A stretch of 64,000 nt of DNA from Desulfosoma sp. (GCA_037481875.1 JBBFKY010000001.1:411782-475781), one strand, 5' to 3'. Counted from the stretch's first letter, positions 18,193 to 26,383 are shown. Program-made: numbers and translations. The notes: generated by a model not told the origin, from the letters alone.

Positions 18193-18963
18193 TCATGGCT
18201 TTTTCAACTTGTTTTCCAGGCTGGAGCGATCCATGACACCCGAGCGAAACGTTCCGTCCGGAAAAATGTAGGTGGGGGTTCCCCCGATGCCATGGGCTTG
18301 CATGAACTTCATGACGGCCTCTATCTTGTCTGTTCCCTCCTGGCATTGATTGTCCGACTTATAGTGTGCCTTAAATTCTTCATGACCTTTCTTGTCACAA
18401 ATCAAAGCGATGCACGATTCTCGAGCTCCGGGATGCATGGGGAGAGGGTAAAGAACATAGCGAACTTCAAGGATACCCTCAGAAGCCATGGCTTCCAACG
18501 TGGTTTCCGCTTGTTTGCAATAGGGGCATTGAGGATCCGTCACAAAGTACACTTTTTGAGAGGCTTTCGGGGAACCCAAGGTAAAAGCCACCAGACTTTC
18601 CAGGGTTTGCATGTCCTTGGCGGTGAGACGGTTCAGTTCTTCCAAAGTGGCTTGGGTCAGATTTTTTTTGTCCTGGGTGTCAAGAATTTGTCCAAATATG
18701 AGGTATCGGCCCGAGGTATCCGTGTAAAGGAGTTGATTCTTGTCACCGACCACCACATGAACCTGGCAGACGTTAGGCAGAGGGGAGGGGTCGACATTTT
18801 TGACAATAACATTGCGTCCGGCCAAGGATTCTGAAACCTTTTGCTGGACGAGGGCAAGTTCCGGGCATGAAGCGGCAAAAGGTTTCATGGTCCAAAGAAA
18901 CCCGAAACCGAAAAGTATGCCAATACTGGAGAAAAAAAACACCCAGCTTCTTCTGTGGTTCAT
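18193..18963 (-). CDS. DsbC/DsbG-like thiol:disulfide isomerase
   Basis: A 256-residue exported protein. The ATG at 18963 follows AAGGAGC and opens a signal peptide or anchor (hydrophobic stretch to about residue 28, then 'AASCPE', which could alternatively be a lipid-type Cys). The N-terminal part fits a DsbC-type dimerisation domain (strand 'GRYLIFGQILD'). The thioredoxin-fold catalytic motif is CPYC at residues 146-149, after 'VYFVTDPQ', with the cis-proline as GTPTYIFPDG near 229. By family it reshuffles wrong disulfides in the periplasm. It precedes the oligosaccharyltransferase and lies near two Cys-rich PilY1 genes, its likely clients. A sigma-54-like promoter is upstream. Confidence 0.88.
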   Translation of the reverse strand: MNHRRSWVFFFSSIGILFGFGFLWTMKPFAASCPELALVQQKVSESLAGRNVIVKNVDPSPLPNVCQVHVVVGDKNQLLYTDTSGRYLIFGQILDTQDKKNLTQATLEELNRLTAKDMQTLESLVAFTLGSPKASQKVYFVTDPQCPYCKQAETTLEAMASEGILEVRYVLYPLPMHPGARESCIALICDKKGHEEFKAHYKSDNQCQEGTDKIEAVMKFMQAHGIGGTPTYIFPDGTFRSGVMDRSSLENKLKKP

Positions 18964-19048
18964 CTTGTGCTCCTTCCTAAGGGTTCCATCTCGTGCCCAA
19001 AGAACAGATCCTCCAATGGTTGGGCCCACTCAAACCGCTTCACGTTAG

Positions 19049-19064
19049 CGCAAGATGCGTGCCG
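19049..19064 (-). promoter_or_regulatory. Sigma-54-type promoter for dsbC and oligosaccharyltransferase
   Basis: Minus strand: CGGCACG, 4 bases, TTGCG. This matches the minus 24/minus 12 consensus TGGCACG-N4-TTGC except for the first base, and GG and GC are 10 bases apart. Predicted start near 19038, about 75 bases before the dsbC start codon. Confidence 0.6.
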
Positions 19065-19254
19065 ACACAATGCTCATTCAAAAAGACACCGTCTTGTGAC
19101 AATTTTTTCGTTGTAGAGCCTTGTTTATGATGGCATAAAAAAGCGAGACGTTTAATGGGTTTTTTTTCTTATGCTTCGGGCTCCAAATGGACGATTTGTT
19201 GTAAAGGGAGTCATGAAGCTGACAGGACCCAGAGGCAGCGAGGGGGGGAGCCGT

Positions 19255-21018
19255 ATGGATGAATCTCGACGTGAGTGTCGTATTTTCATGTCGAGTGGGG
19301 AATCGCGAGGGCCTTGGATGCCGAGCGGATCGAGCACACCTCTCCCCGGTCGATCCCGTCACTCTTTGGATGGTTTCAAAGGAAGAGCACTGTTGGGTCC
19401 CTCTGAGGTTCAGGATTCGGACCACACGTTTCATCCCAACTTTCCCTCGGAAGCTTCCGTCAGCGATCGAGCGGCCCCTTTCAGATCGTTGCAAGAAACC
19501 CCTCACGAAGCCGGTCCTGAGCCTGTCCCGCAGGTGGATCCGGAAGTATCGCGCCGTGTTCTTTCCGAAGTGTTTCGTTTGAGTCCTTACGGTATCGGGG
19601 TTTTGGATGTTCGAGGACGCCTTGTGGTGGCCAACGAGGTGTTGGAAGGCTGGCTGACCGATCCCGAAAAGGAGGCCGTCAGGGGTCAGGTGGAAGATCT
19701 TTTTGAAGATTCCGAGACAGTGCGACGCCTTCTTCAGCAAGCGCAACGTCTCGGCAGTGCTCAAGAACCGGACGTGACGGTCGTGGACCTTCAGGGGCGT
19801 CGTTTTTTTGTCAGTGTGACCCTGTCTCACATTGATGCGCCTGAGGGGCCGAGCCCATGGTTTCTTCTCATCATGGAAGATATCAGTGAGAAAAAGGCCT
19901 ATTCTCAACAGCTTCTTCGTACGGAAAAATTGGCTTCCCTCGGAACCATGGCCGGCGGTGTGGCTCATGATTTCAACAACATCCTGATGACCATTCTTGG
20001 AAACACCCAACTGCTGAATAAAGAATTGTCCGAGGCGTCTCCTCAGGTACGGCAAAGACTCCAGAACATCGAACAAGCGGTACTGGACGGCGCCCATGTG
20101 GTCCGAAGACTTCAAGTGTTTACGGGAAAGGATACCGGACCTTCTAAGGGAGAGGAAAAGACTCGAATCCATGAAGCTGTAAGGGATGTTCTTGAGCTGA
20201 CTCGACCGCGGTGGAAAAACGCTCTTGAAAAGCAAGGGCGCCGTGTGGAGATCATCAACGCTGTGTCGCCGACTTTATGCGCGGCCATCAATCCTTCTGA
20301 TTTTCGAGAGGTGCTGACAAACTTGGTTTTTAACGCCATTGATGCCATGCCTTTAGGCGGATCGTTACGCTTCAGTTCTTATCAGCATGAAGACCAAATT
20401 GTTGTGGAGGTGACGGATACGGGCGTGGGTATGGACGAAGAAACCCAGAAGAAGATCTTTGATCCTTTTTTTACCACCAAGGGAGCCGGAAACTCAGGTC
20501 TGGGACTCAGTGTCTGTGCCGGTCTTATTCAGCGCTGGTCCGGGCATCTTGGGGTAAGGAGTGTCCCCGGGCAAGGGACCACGTTTACGCTGACATTGCC
20601 GGCGTCTCGAACCGAAGCCTGCCGGCCGGCGGCAGAGAACTTTTCTTCGAAGCAGGTATCGCGAAAGCGGTTGCTCGTCGTGGATGATGATCAAGAGGTT
20701 TTAGGCCTGCTAGGGGACATGCTTCGCCTTATGGGCCATTCTGTCACAGCGTTTCATGATCCGCGCAAGGCCCTTGAGGCCCTTTCGACCCACACTTTTG
20801 ATCTGGTGCTTACGGATCTCGCCATGCCCGATGTGAACGGCTGGGAGGTTGCCGCGTGTGCCAGAAAGCATCAGCCGAAGGTTCCGGTCGTTTTGGTCAG
20901 TGGCTGGGGGGCGCAGTATGAAGACGAGGATTTGAGTGATCGCGGTGTGCGCTGTGTCTGTTCCAAGCCTTTGAGTTATCAGAAGCTTTTAGAGCTCATA
21001 GACCGTTTTTGTTCTTGA
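19255..21018 (+). CDS. Hybrid histidine kinase (PAS, kinase, receiver)
   Basis: About 587 residues, no membrane segment, so cytoplasmic. A disordered, Pro/Ser-rich N-terminus is followed by a PAS-like domain (about 100-210). The dimerisation box is 'GGVAHDFNNIL' with His238. The ATPase domain shows the N box 'NLVFNAIDAM', 'DTGVGM', 'FDPFFTTK' and 'SGLGLSV'. A receiver domain (about 470-587) has 'VVDDDQEV', phospho-acceptor Asp521 in 'LTDLAMPD', and the conserved Lys. The start is uncertain: ATG at 19255 has a GGGGGGAG site; ATGs at 19171 and 19213 are in frame. It is divergent from dsbC. Signal and target cannot be read from the sequence. Confidence 0.88.
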   Translation: MDESRRECRIFMSSGESRGPWMPSGSSTPLPGRSRHSLDGFKGRALLGPSEVQDSDHTFHPNFPSEASVSDRAAPFRSLQETPHEAGPEPVPQVDPEVSRRVLSEVFRLSPYGIGVLDVRGRLVVANEVLEGWLTDPEKEAVRGQVEDLFEDSETVRRLLQQAQRLGSAQEPDVTVVDLQGRRFFVSVTLSHIDAPEGPSPWFLLIMEDISEKKAYSQQLLRTEKLASLGTMAGGVAHDFNNILMTILGNTQLLNKELSEASPQVRQRLQNIEQAVLDGAHVVRRLQVFTGKDTGPSKGEEKTRIHEAVRDVLELTRPRWKNALEKQGRRVEIINAVSPTLCAAINPSDFREVLTNLVFNAIDAMPLGGSLRFSSYQHEDQIVVEVTDTGVGMDEETQKKIFDPFFTTKGAGNSGLGLSVCAGLIQRWSGHLGVRSVPGQGTTFTLTLPASRTEACRPAAENFSSKQVSRKRLLVVDDDQEVLGLLGDMLRLMGHSVTAFHDPRKALEALSTHTFDLVLTDLAMPDVNGWEVAACARKHQPKVPVVLVSGWGAQYEDEDLSDRGVRCVCSKPLSYQKLLELIDRFCS

Positions 21019-21052
21019 CCTGGAAGCCTTTAAAGACCCTTGCAGAAATTCT

Positions 21053-21080
21053 TCATGCCTTTCCCCGTTTCTGCCGATTA
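21053..21080 (+). promoter_or_regulatory. Weak sigma-28-like promoter
   Basis: TCAT, 16 bases, GCCGATTA. The minus 10 part matches GCCGATAA in 7 of 8 positions, and the spacing equals that of three better candidates in this window (27255, 36672, 40398). It would drive the lipoprotein and flaG genes, with a leader of about 70 bases. Confidence 0.35.
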
Positions 21081-21156
21081 AAAGAGTGGAATAGACCATA
21101 GGTACCGTGTGTGCAGAGTTTCGTGGCCTTTGGCGCTGCGGAAAAGGACACATGCC

Positions 21157-21822
21157 ATGAGGTTTTCTCAGCGGTTGCATGATCGCGGTAGGGTTTTGAG
21201 GGTCGTTCTGGGTTGGATGCTCCTGGGGATCCTGGTGTCCTGTGCGACAGGACCGGATTTTCAAAGATCCCGCCCGGTGCAGCTTTCCCCAATGGAAGTG
21301 ATCTCCTGGAGGCCGTACGAGCCTTACGCATTTCGGCGACTCTGTGTCGTTCCGTTTGAAGAGCCTCAGGGGATGGAAGGCCTAGGAAGAAGCCTTGCCG
21401 ATACGTACCGACAGGTTCTGACGCAGGAACAGGTGTTTTCAGCTCCTTCAATGTCAGCATCCAAACAGCACGGCTCGATGGAGCACTTTGACACCAACGG
21501 GGTTCCCGACCCGTGCGACCTTGTGCTCACGGGAACCGTTGACCACATTCACGTGGGGTCCGGGGCTCTTCCCACAGTTCTTGGAGTGACCGTTCGCATT
21601 GTGGATGCTCGCCACAAGACGTGCCTCTGGGAGGTGATTCAAGAAGCTCGATCATTTCCATCTCCGGATGTGGATCTTTTCTGGCACGTGATCTCGGGCC
21701 CAGGATCCGCAGACCATCGAAAAACAGCTCGGTACTTGGCATGGCAGCTTGCGTTCTTTCTCAAGGGCGACAAGGAGACCGGCACAGCGGGGCAGGAAGC
21801 CCCAGGTGTGGAAGGAGGGTAA
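21157..21822 (+). CDS. Putative lipoprotein of unknown function
   Basis: A 221-residue protein. The ATG at 21157 follows AAGGA and opens a lipoprotein signal with lipobox ILVSC (Cys29). The mature part has the pattern of small alpha/beta outer-membrane lipoproteins: 'LCVVPFEEPQG', 'LGRSLADTYRQVL', then 'CDLVLTGTVDHIHVG' and 'VTVRIVDARHKTCLWE'. That layout (short strand, helix, 'LVLTGTV', strand with 'D..T...W') recalls the TolB N-terminal/FlgO-like/LpoB-like families, but I cannot place it in one. It ends 4 bases before flaG, so a flagellum- or envelope-related role is plausible by context only. Confidence 0.7.
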   Translation: MRFSQRLHDRGRVLRVVLGWMLLGILVSCATGPDFQRSRPVQLSPMEVISWRPYEPYAFRRLCVVPFEEPQGMEGLGRSLADTYRQVLTQEQVFSAPSMSASKQHGSMEHFDTNGVPDPCDLVLTGTVDHIHVGSGALPTVLGVTVRIVDARHKTCLWEVIQEARSFPSPDVDLFWHVISGPGSADHRKTARYLAWQLAFFLKGDKETGTAGQEAPGVEGG

Positions 21823-21826
21823 GGAT

Positions 21827-22225
21827 ATGGAAGTCAAAGTCAATAATGTAACAGCGGTGGCGACGGACCTGTGGGTTCGAGAGGACCCTCAGTGGAAGCC
21901 TCAAACGGTGATTACCCCTGTAGAATCTTCCCAGGACACGTCCAGGCTCAATGCAGAAAGAGCCGAGGGGGAACAACGGGATTTCGGCACGGATCTTGTT
22001 AGCAAGAAGGACGTTCAGGATGTGCTGGAGGATGTGCAGCAGTATTTGCTTCAGCAGGGCATTCGGTTAAGCTTCGAGGTCCATGACAAGACCGGGGACT
22101 TGGTGGTCCGAGTTTTGGACAAGGATACGGGGGAAGTTATCCGCCAGATTCCTCCGGAAGAAATGTTAAAACTCAGGGAAAAGTTGGAAGAGTTGACAGG
22201 GGTGTTGCTCAACGGCAAGGTGTGA
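21827..22225 (+). CDS. flaG: Flagellar protein FlaG
   Basis: A 132-residue cytoplasmic protein. The ATG at 21827 has GGAGGGTAAGGA just upstream. The C-terminal half is the FlaG domain: 'RLSFEVHDKTGDLVVRVLD' followed by 'DTGEVIRQIPPEEMLKL', which is highly characteristic. The N-terminal half is polar and variable. FlaG proteins influence filament length or flagellin behaviour in other bacteria. It is separated from the flagellin genes (not in the window) and from the main flagellar block, and sits 4 bases after the lipoprotein gene. Confidence 0.9.
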   Translation: MEVKVNNVTAVATDLWVREDPQWKPQTVITPVESSQDTSRLNAERAEGEQRDFGTDLVSKKDVQDVLEDVQQYLLQQGIRLSFEVHDKTGDLVVRVLDKDTGEVIRQIPPEEMLKLREKLEELTGVLLNGKV

Positions 22226-22277
22226 GCCACAGGGAGTTGAGGGGCGGTAAGGTTTGAGGCCACATTGAGGATAGAAC

Positions 22278-22994
22278 GTGGAAAAATTGCCGGTGAAAAT
22301 TTTGATTGTCGATGACGATGAAGTGTATCGCGACGTGCTTAAAGACGCCATCGCGGATGAGGACACGGAATTGTCCTTGGCGGCGAGCGGCGAAGAAGCC
22401 GTGGAGCTTCTGGAGCGAGCTCCTTTTGACATATTGATCACGGACCTGAACATGCCCGGCATCGACGGCCTGACGCTCCTCAAAAGGGCCCGCCAGTTGT
22501 ATCCCGACATTCTCGCCTTGATTATCACGGGGTACGGCAGTCTCGAATCTGCCGTGGAGGCTATACGCAGCGGAGCCTACGACTACATTCAGAAACCTTT
22601 TCGTATCGATGAAGTCGCGGTTTCCACACGCAATGCCATCGACAGGGTACGAATGCTTCGGGAACGTCAGAGGCTTTTGCAGGAATTGGAAAAAGCCTAC
22701 CTTCGTTTGCAACAACTTGAGGGGGAGGCTCGAAAGCACGGGCGGCATGAGGAAGGCTCGAACGAGGCGTCCGGAAGCTTTTCGGCTGGAGACTTTCGGG
22801 AGCGATCTTCCATGCTGCTGGTTCCCGGACAAACCCTGCCCCTGGATATGCTCGAAGGACCTAAAGATCCCATGGCTAAGGTTCTAACCGATCTGGAACG
22901 CCTCAAGGACCTGCGACGTGAACGTATTGTGGACGACGCCGAGTTTGAGCGGCTTAAAAGGCAGATTCTCCGCCGTGTGGATGGAATCCGATGA
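22278..22994 (+). CDS. Response regulator with coiled coil and SHOCT-like tail
   Basis: A 238-residue protein from a GTG at 22278 with GAGG upstream. Residues 1-125 form a receiver domain: acidic pocket 'IVDDDE', phospho-acceptor Asp56 in 'LITDLNMPGIDG', then 'TGYGSLESAVEAIRSGAYDYIQKPF' features. A helical linker follows. The last 40 residues ('LTDLERLKDLRRERIVDDAE', continuing with FERLKRQIL) match the short C-terminal SHOCT oligomerisation motif. There is no DNA-binding or enzymatic output domain, so it probably acts by protein contact. Its stop overlaps the HD-GYP gene start by 4 bases. Confidence 0.85.
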   Translation: MEKLPVKILIVDDDEVYRDVLKDAIADEDTELSLAASGEEAVELLERAPFDILITDLNMPGIDGLTLLKRARQLYPDILALIITGYGSLESAVEAIRSGAYDYIQKPFRIDEVAVSTRNAIDRVRMLRERQRLLQELEKAYLRLQQLEGEARKHGRHEEGSNEASGSFSAGDFRERSSMLLVPGQTLPLDMLEGPKDPMAKVLTDLERLKDLRRERIVDDAEFERLKRQILRRVDGIR

Positions 22995-24625
22995 ATATCT
23001 TTATCGTGGAAGATGATCAGCTTCTCGGGGAGATCCTGCGGGATTACTTACTTCAACTGGGCCACGAAGAGGTGCTGGTGTTTGCTCGAGCGACGGAAGC
23101 TCTGCAGGCTTTCGATCACCACAGATTCGATTGCGCCTTTATCGACCTCAAGCTTCCGGACATGGACGGTGTCCAGCTTCTGGGGCGCCTTAAGGATAAA
23201 GACCGCACCCTGCCCGTGATTATGATGAGCGGCTATCCTACCATGGATGCCACCATTCGTGCCATGAGGCTTGGGGCTTCGGACTTTCTCACCAAGCCGT
23301 TCACGCTTCAGGACTTGGCTCTGGCCATGGAACGCGTGATGAAAGAAAGAGCGCTGCTGCTGGAAAACCTGAGTCTTAAACTGGAATGCCAGGCCCAGGA
23401 GCAGCTCAAAGTGGTCAACAAAGAACTGCAAAAGAAGATACGATTCAACGATAAACTGTTTCATATTTCTCAAGTTATTGATGAAACTCGTTCCAGTGAT
23501 GACCTTTATGCCGCCATCGCCGATCTTGCAGCTTCGGTGACTCCCGGAAAAAAGGTTGGCTTTTTTATCTATCTTCCGGATCTTCACCGTGTGGCTCTGA
23601 TTTCCCAAAAAGGTTTTTCCAACGGGCATCTGCCCAGAATGCTTCCTGTCTCCGACCGGAGCCTGAAAACCCTTTTGGCGCAAGGAAAATGCCCTGTTCG
23701 AGTTCCCTTGAAGGTGATCGTCAATCCTGGACAGGCAATCTTGAAGGACAACGGTTCCAGACAGATAGGGGAAGGCGTCAGCCTGGTTTCGGGAAATGTG
23801 AGCGACCTTCCATCGTCGCTTTCCATGGGCGGCGTCTTACACGACCCTTGCAGTTTATGGCCTCTGTGGATTCGAGGAGAACTTTTCGGATTTCTGGCCC
23901 TTTTACATGACGAGAAGGAAAGGCCAACGGGCGGCGACGAGGAAGCATTGTTGGATTTTCTGGTCAAAAAAGCGGCTCTCGCCGTGGAAAACATGGCTCT
24001 TTACGAGAGCCTGATCAATAACTTCTATGGTATTTTACGTTCCTTGGTGAACGCCTTGGAAGCCAAAGACCCTTACACAGGCAAGCATTCGGAGCGGGTC
24101 ACACTTATTGCGGTGGAACTGGCCAAAGAAATGTCCGTCGGGGACACCTACATCGAAATTCTGAACACCGTCGGATACCTGCACGACATCGGCAAGATCG
24201 GTATGCCTGATGAGATTCTCAACAAACCCGGGGCGTTGACTGGAGAAGAATACGAGGTTGTCAAAAAGCATCCGGTCATTGGAGAATCCATCATCAAAGA
24301 TCTGGGGCTTGGGGCTGAGGAAAGAGCCATTATTCGTCACCATCATGAGCGATGGGACGGCTCGGGTTACCCGGATGGCTTGGCAGGGGAAGAAATTCCT
24401 TTGCTGGCTCGGATTGTAGCGGTGGCGGACGCTTTTGACGCCATGACCTCAAAGAGGGCTTACCGTGATTCCCTGCCTGTGGAAAAAGCGGTGGCTGAGT
24501 TGATCAATAACCGGAATAAACAGTTTGATCCCAACGTGGTGGATGCCTTCCTTTCGAGTTATTATAAAAAGCATTCGCGGAGACGCCATGAACAACAGAG
24601 AGTATTTGCGGGTACGCATTCCTGA
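22991..24625 (+). CDS. HD-GYP response regulator, c-di-GMP phosphodiesterase
   Basis: A 544-residue cytoplasmic protein. Receiver domain at 1-120 (Asp52 in 'FIDLKLPDMDG'), a helical linker, a GAF-like domain at about 150-335, and an HD-GYP domain to about 525. Catalytic motifs are present: HDIGKIGMPDEIL with His398-Asp399, 'HHHERWDGSGYPDGL' with GYP at 459-461, and 'VADAFDAMTSKRAYR'. By family it hydrolyses c-di-GMP, switched by phosphorylation. The start codon overlaps the stop of the response regulator gene (ATGA), and its 3' end overlaps the PilZ gene by 38 bases, so enzyme and probable c-di-GMP receptor are made together. Confidence 0.92.
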   Translation: MNIFIVEDDQLLGEILRDYLLQLGHEEVLVFARATEALQAFDHHRFDCAFIDLKLPDMDGVQLLGRLKDKDRTLPVIMMSGYPTMDATIRAMRLGASDFLTKPFTLQDLALAMERVMKERALLLENLSLKLECQAQEQLKVVNKELQKKIRFNDKLFHISQVIDETRSSDDLYAAIADLAASVTPGKKVGFFIYLPDLHRVALISQKGFSNGHLPRMLPVSDRSLKTLLAQGKCPVRVPLKVIVNPGQAILKDNGSRQIGEGVSLVSGNVSDLPSSLSMGGVLHDPCSLWPLWIRGELFGFLALLHDEKERPTGGDEEALLDFLVKKAALAVENMALYESLINNFYGILRSLVNALEAKDPYTGKHSERVTLIAVELAKEMSVGDTYIEILNTVGYLHDIGKIGMPDEILNKPGALTGEEYEVVKKHPVIGESIIKDLGLGAEERAIIRHHHERWDGSGYPDGLAGEEIPLLARIVAVADAFDAMTSKRAYRDSLPVEKAVAELINNRNKQFDPNVVDAFLSSYYKKHSRRRHEQQRVFAGTHS

Positions 24626-25214
24626 GTTATCCGTTCTGTACAACGAACTCCCGGCCGGCTCAGGCCCGCCTTTCTTCCTGGGATTCGGGCCCCGTAAGGA
24701 ACCATCTGTGGAGAGGGAAGGGCCCGTGGAAGATCCCGTCGTCTCCGCCATTTTGGAGGCTCTGGCCAACTTGGAATCCAAGGTGGATCGCATTCTTGGC
24801 TATCTGGAAAGGCAAGGGACACCTAAACCTGCCTATGCCCATCAAGGTCGCGTTGTGGATATCAGTGGAGGGGGGTTCTCCTTTGCCACGCTTAGCTTGC
24901 ATTCGGTGGGAAGCTACTTGGAATTGTGCCTGATTCCTGAAGTAGGGGATCCTCGACCCATCTATGCCGTGGGAAAAATCTGCTGGTTAGAACCGGCGCC
25001 GGAAAAAGACAATAACATAGCCCATCATGTGGGGGTTAAGTTTGTGGAGATCGATGAAGCAGACCGGCAAGCTATCATTCGACTGGTGTTTCAAATGCAG
25101 AGAAAGGAAAAGGAACAACGGGCGACAGGCGCCGTGTCCACGCAGGGAATGTGGAAGGATTCAGGCCGAATAGATGAAGATCCGTGCCAAAAGAACAAAG
25201 AGATTAGAGGATAA
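24588..25214 (+). CDS. PilZ-domain protein, putative c-di-GMP receptor
   Basis: A 208-residue cytoplasmic protein beginning inside the 3' end of the HD-GYP gene. The N-terminal 70 residues start with 'NNREYLRVRI' and include a short helical segment. The PilZ part has 'QGRVVDISGGGFSF' (D-x-S-x-x-G at residue 91 onward), 'LELCLIP', 'YAVGKICWLEP' and 'HHVGVKFVEID'. The usual upstream RxxxR may be replaced by 'AHQGR', which deserves care when predicting binding. The tail after residue 170 is charged and low-complexity. Its neighbours argue for a role in reading the HD-GYP output; no target domain is fused. Confidence 0.85.
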   Translation: MNNREYLRVRIPELSVLYNELPAGSGPPFFLGFGPRKEPSVEREGPVEDPVVSAILEALANLESKVDRILGYLERQGTPKPAYAHQGRVVDISGGGFSFATLSLHSVGSYLELCLIPEVGDPRPIYAVGKICWLEPAPEKDNNIAHHVGVKFVEIDEADRQAIIRLVFQMQRKEKEQRATGAVSTQGMWKDSGRIDEDPCQKNKEIRG

Positions 25215-25218
25215 TGGC

Positions 25219-26028
25219 ATGAGGTCGGTGGCGACGGCTGCGGGAATCGAGTGCCCTCTGGATGTGTTGGCAGAATTGGATCGCCCGGCGCACATGGGAC
25301 GTCTGTTGCGAGGCTTGATTCATAATATCAACGGCCCCTTGCAAAACGTTTCCATGCTCTTGGAACTTATGGAGCGAAATCACGCCAAGATCGATGCACA
25401 CTTATCATCCGAGGCGGACGCCCTCGTAACTGCACTGCGTCCTTTATGCGATGCGCAGAAAGGAAGAATGCAGAGGATCCTCGAACAGGTACGACTTTTT
25501 TCCGAAATGCTTAGGGATTTTATGGTTCTTCACGAAATCGAAGTGAACGAATCGGAGGTGGAGGTCAACCTGATTCTGGAAAAGCTTCAACTCGTTTATC
25601 GTGCCGATCTGTTCTGCAAGCATCATGTGACGGTGGAAAGGTATCCCGCCGCCAAGGTTCCCCTCCTAAAGGTTCGAGGCAGGCACTTGGTGCCGGCTCT
25701 GGAACATCTTATCGAAAACGCCCTGCTTTCCATGAGAAAGAGCTCCGAAAAAAAACTGATTCTTGCAACGGAAGTGACAGCACAGCACGTGGTGGTCTCG
25801 GTGCAAGACACAGGCTGCGGACTTCCCGAAGACCGATCCCCACAAGAGCTTTTTGAACCTTTTGTCACAGCATGGCCCGACGATATTCGTGGAGCGGACA
25901 AGATCCATCGGCACCTGGGTCTCGGGCTGACCTTGGCGGCGAGGCTGTTGCAACCCTATGATGCTACGGTATCTCTCGAACCCCTGATGGCAGGGGGGAC
26001 GGTGGCCAAGGTGATCCTTCCTAAGTAG
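25219..26028 (+). CDS. Stand-alone histidine kinase core
   Basis: About 269 residues, no membrane segment and no sensor domain. The dimerisation helix carries 'RGLIHNINGPLQNVSMLLEL' with the candidate phospho-His. The ATPase domain shows 'LEHLIENALLSMR' (N box), 'VQDTGCGLP' (G1), 'LFEPFVTAWP' (F box) and 'HLGLGLTLAARLL' (G2). The ATG at 25219 has AGAGG 8 bases upstream; an ATG at 25174, overlapping the PilZ gene, is possible. As the last gene of the cluster it is a candidate kinase for the SHOCT and HD-GYP receivers. H-box wording (HNIN instead of HELR) is unusual for a kinase, more like the NtrB/HNDxN-type. Confidence 0.82.
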   Translation: MRSVATAAGIECPLDVLAELDRPAHMGRLLRGLIHNINGPLQNVSMLLELMERNHAKIDAHLSSEADALVTALRPLCDAQKGRMQRILEQVRLFSEMLRDFMVLHEIEVNESEVEVNLILEKLQLVYRADLFCKHHVTVERYPAAKVPLLKVRGRHLVPALEHLIENALLSMRKSSEKKLILATEVTAQHVVVSVQDTGCGLPEDRSPQELFEPFVTAWPDDIRGADKIHRHLGLGLTLAARLLQPYDATVSLEPLMAGGTVAKVILPK

Positions 26029-26196
26029 AAATTTTTTCCCGGGATATCGGAAAAATTTTCAGGTTGTGCGGTCTTGAATCCAGGCGAAAAGCGGGCCATT
26101 CGTGCTTTGAATTCCTTGGCAATAATTTTACGAAACCGTTCAAAGCGACTAGCACGTGAGGGCGAAGCACTGGATGTGCCCTCCGACCACCCAATA

Positions 26197-26220
26197 TAAG
26201 CGAACGCATGTGTTCGCTTA
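26197..26220. repeat. Perfect 9-bp inverted repeat (hairpin)
   Basis: TAAGCGAAC at 26197-26205 and GTTCGCTTA at 26212-26220 with a 6-base loop. There is no T-run, so it is either a poor terminator for the signalling cluster or a binding site about 100 bases upstream of the sigma-54 promoter, where enhancer-binding proteins usually sit. Confidence 0.5.
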
Positions 26221-26321
26221 AGAGCCCCAACCCTTATGAGGCAGTCCCCCCATGATCCAGGCACCCTGTCAATCGGGGCGTAGAGGCGGTCCCATGTCTC
26301 CGCCTCACACGGACTCGTTTT

Positions 26322-26337
26322 TGGCACATGGATTGCT
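26322..26337 (+). promoter_or_regulatory. Sigma-54 promoter, full consensus
   Basis: TGGCAC, 5 bases, TTGCT: every consensus position of the minus 24 and minus 12 elements is met, with 10 bases between GG and GC. Predicted start near 26349, about 35 bases before the ATG at 26384. It is the best sigma-54 match in the window. Confidence 0.8.
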
Positions 26338-26383
26338 CTTGTTACGGTTGAAAAATGTTGTACACCGATAGAGGGGTTATCCT

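Larger units (their letters stand above)
26029..26383 (+). other. 355-base regulatory region without a gene
   Basis: No coding frame here looks real. It contains a perfect hairpin at 26197-26220, two weaker G/C-rich inverted repeats (around 26158-26182 and 26274-26305), and a sigma-54 promoter at 26322-26337. The first 150 bases could hold activator sites, but I cannot identify one. Confidence 0.5.

Noticed and set aside
19078-20235. 385-codon open frame on the minus strand
   Set aside because: It lies opposite the hybrid histidine kinase, whose domains are unmistakable. Its translation is Arg/His-rich with no family resemblance.
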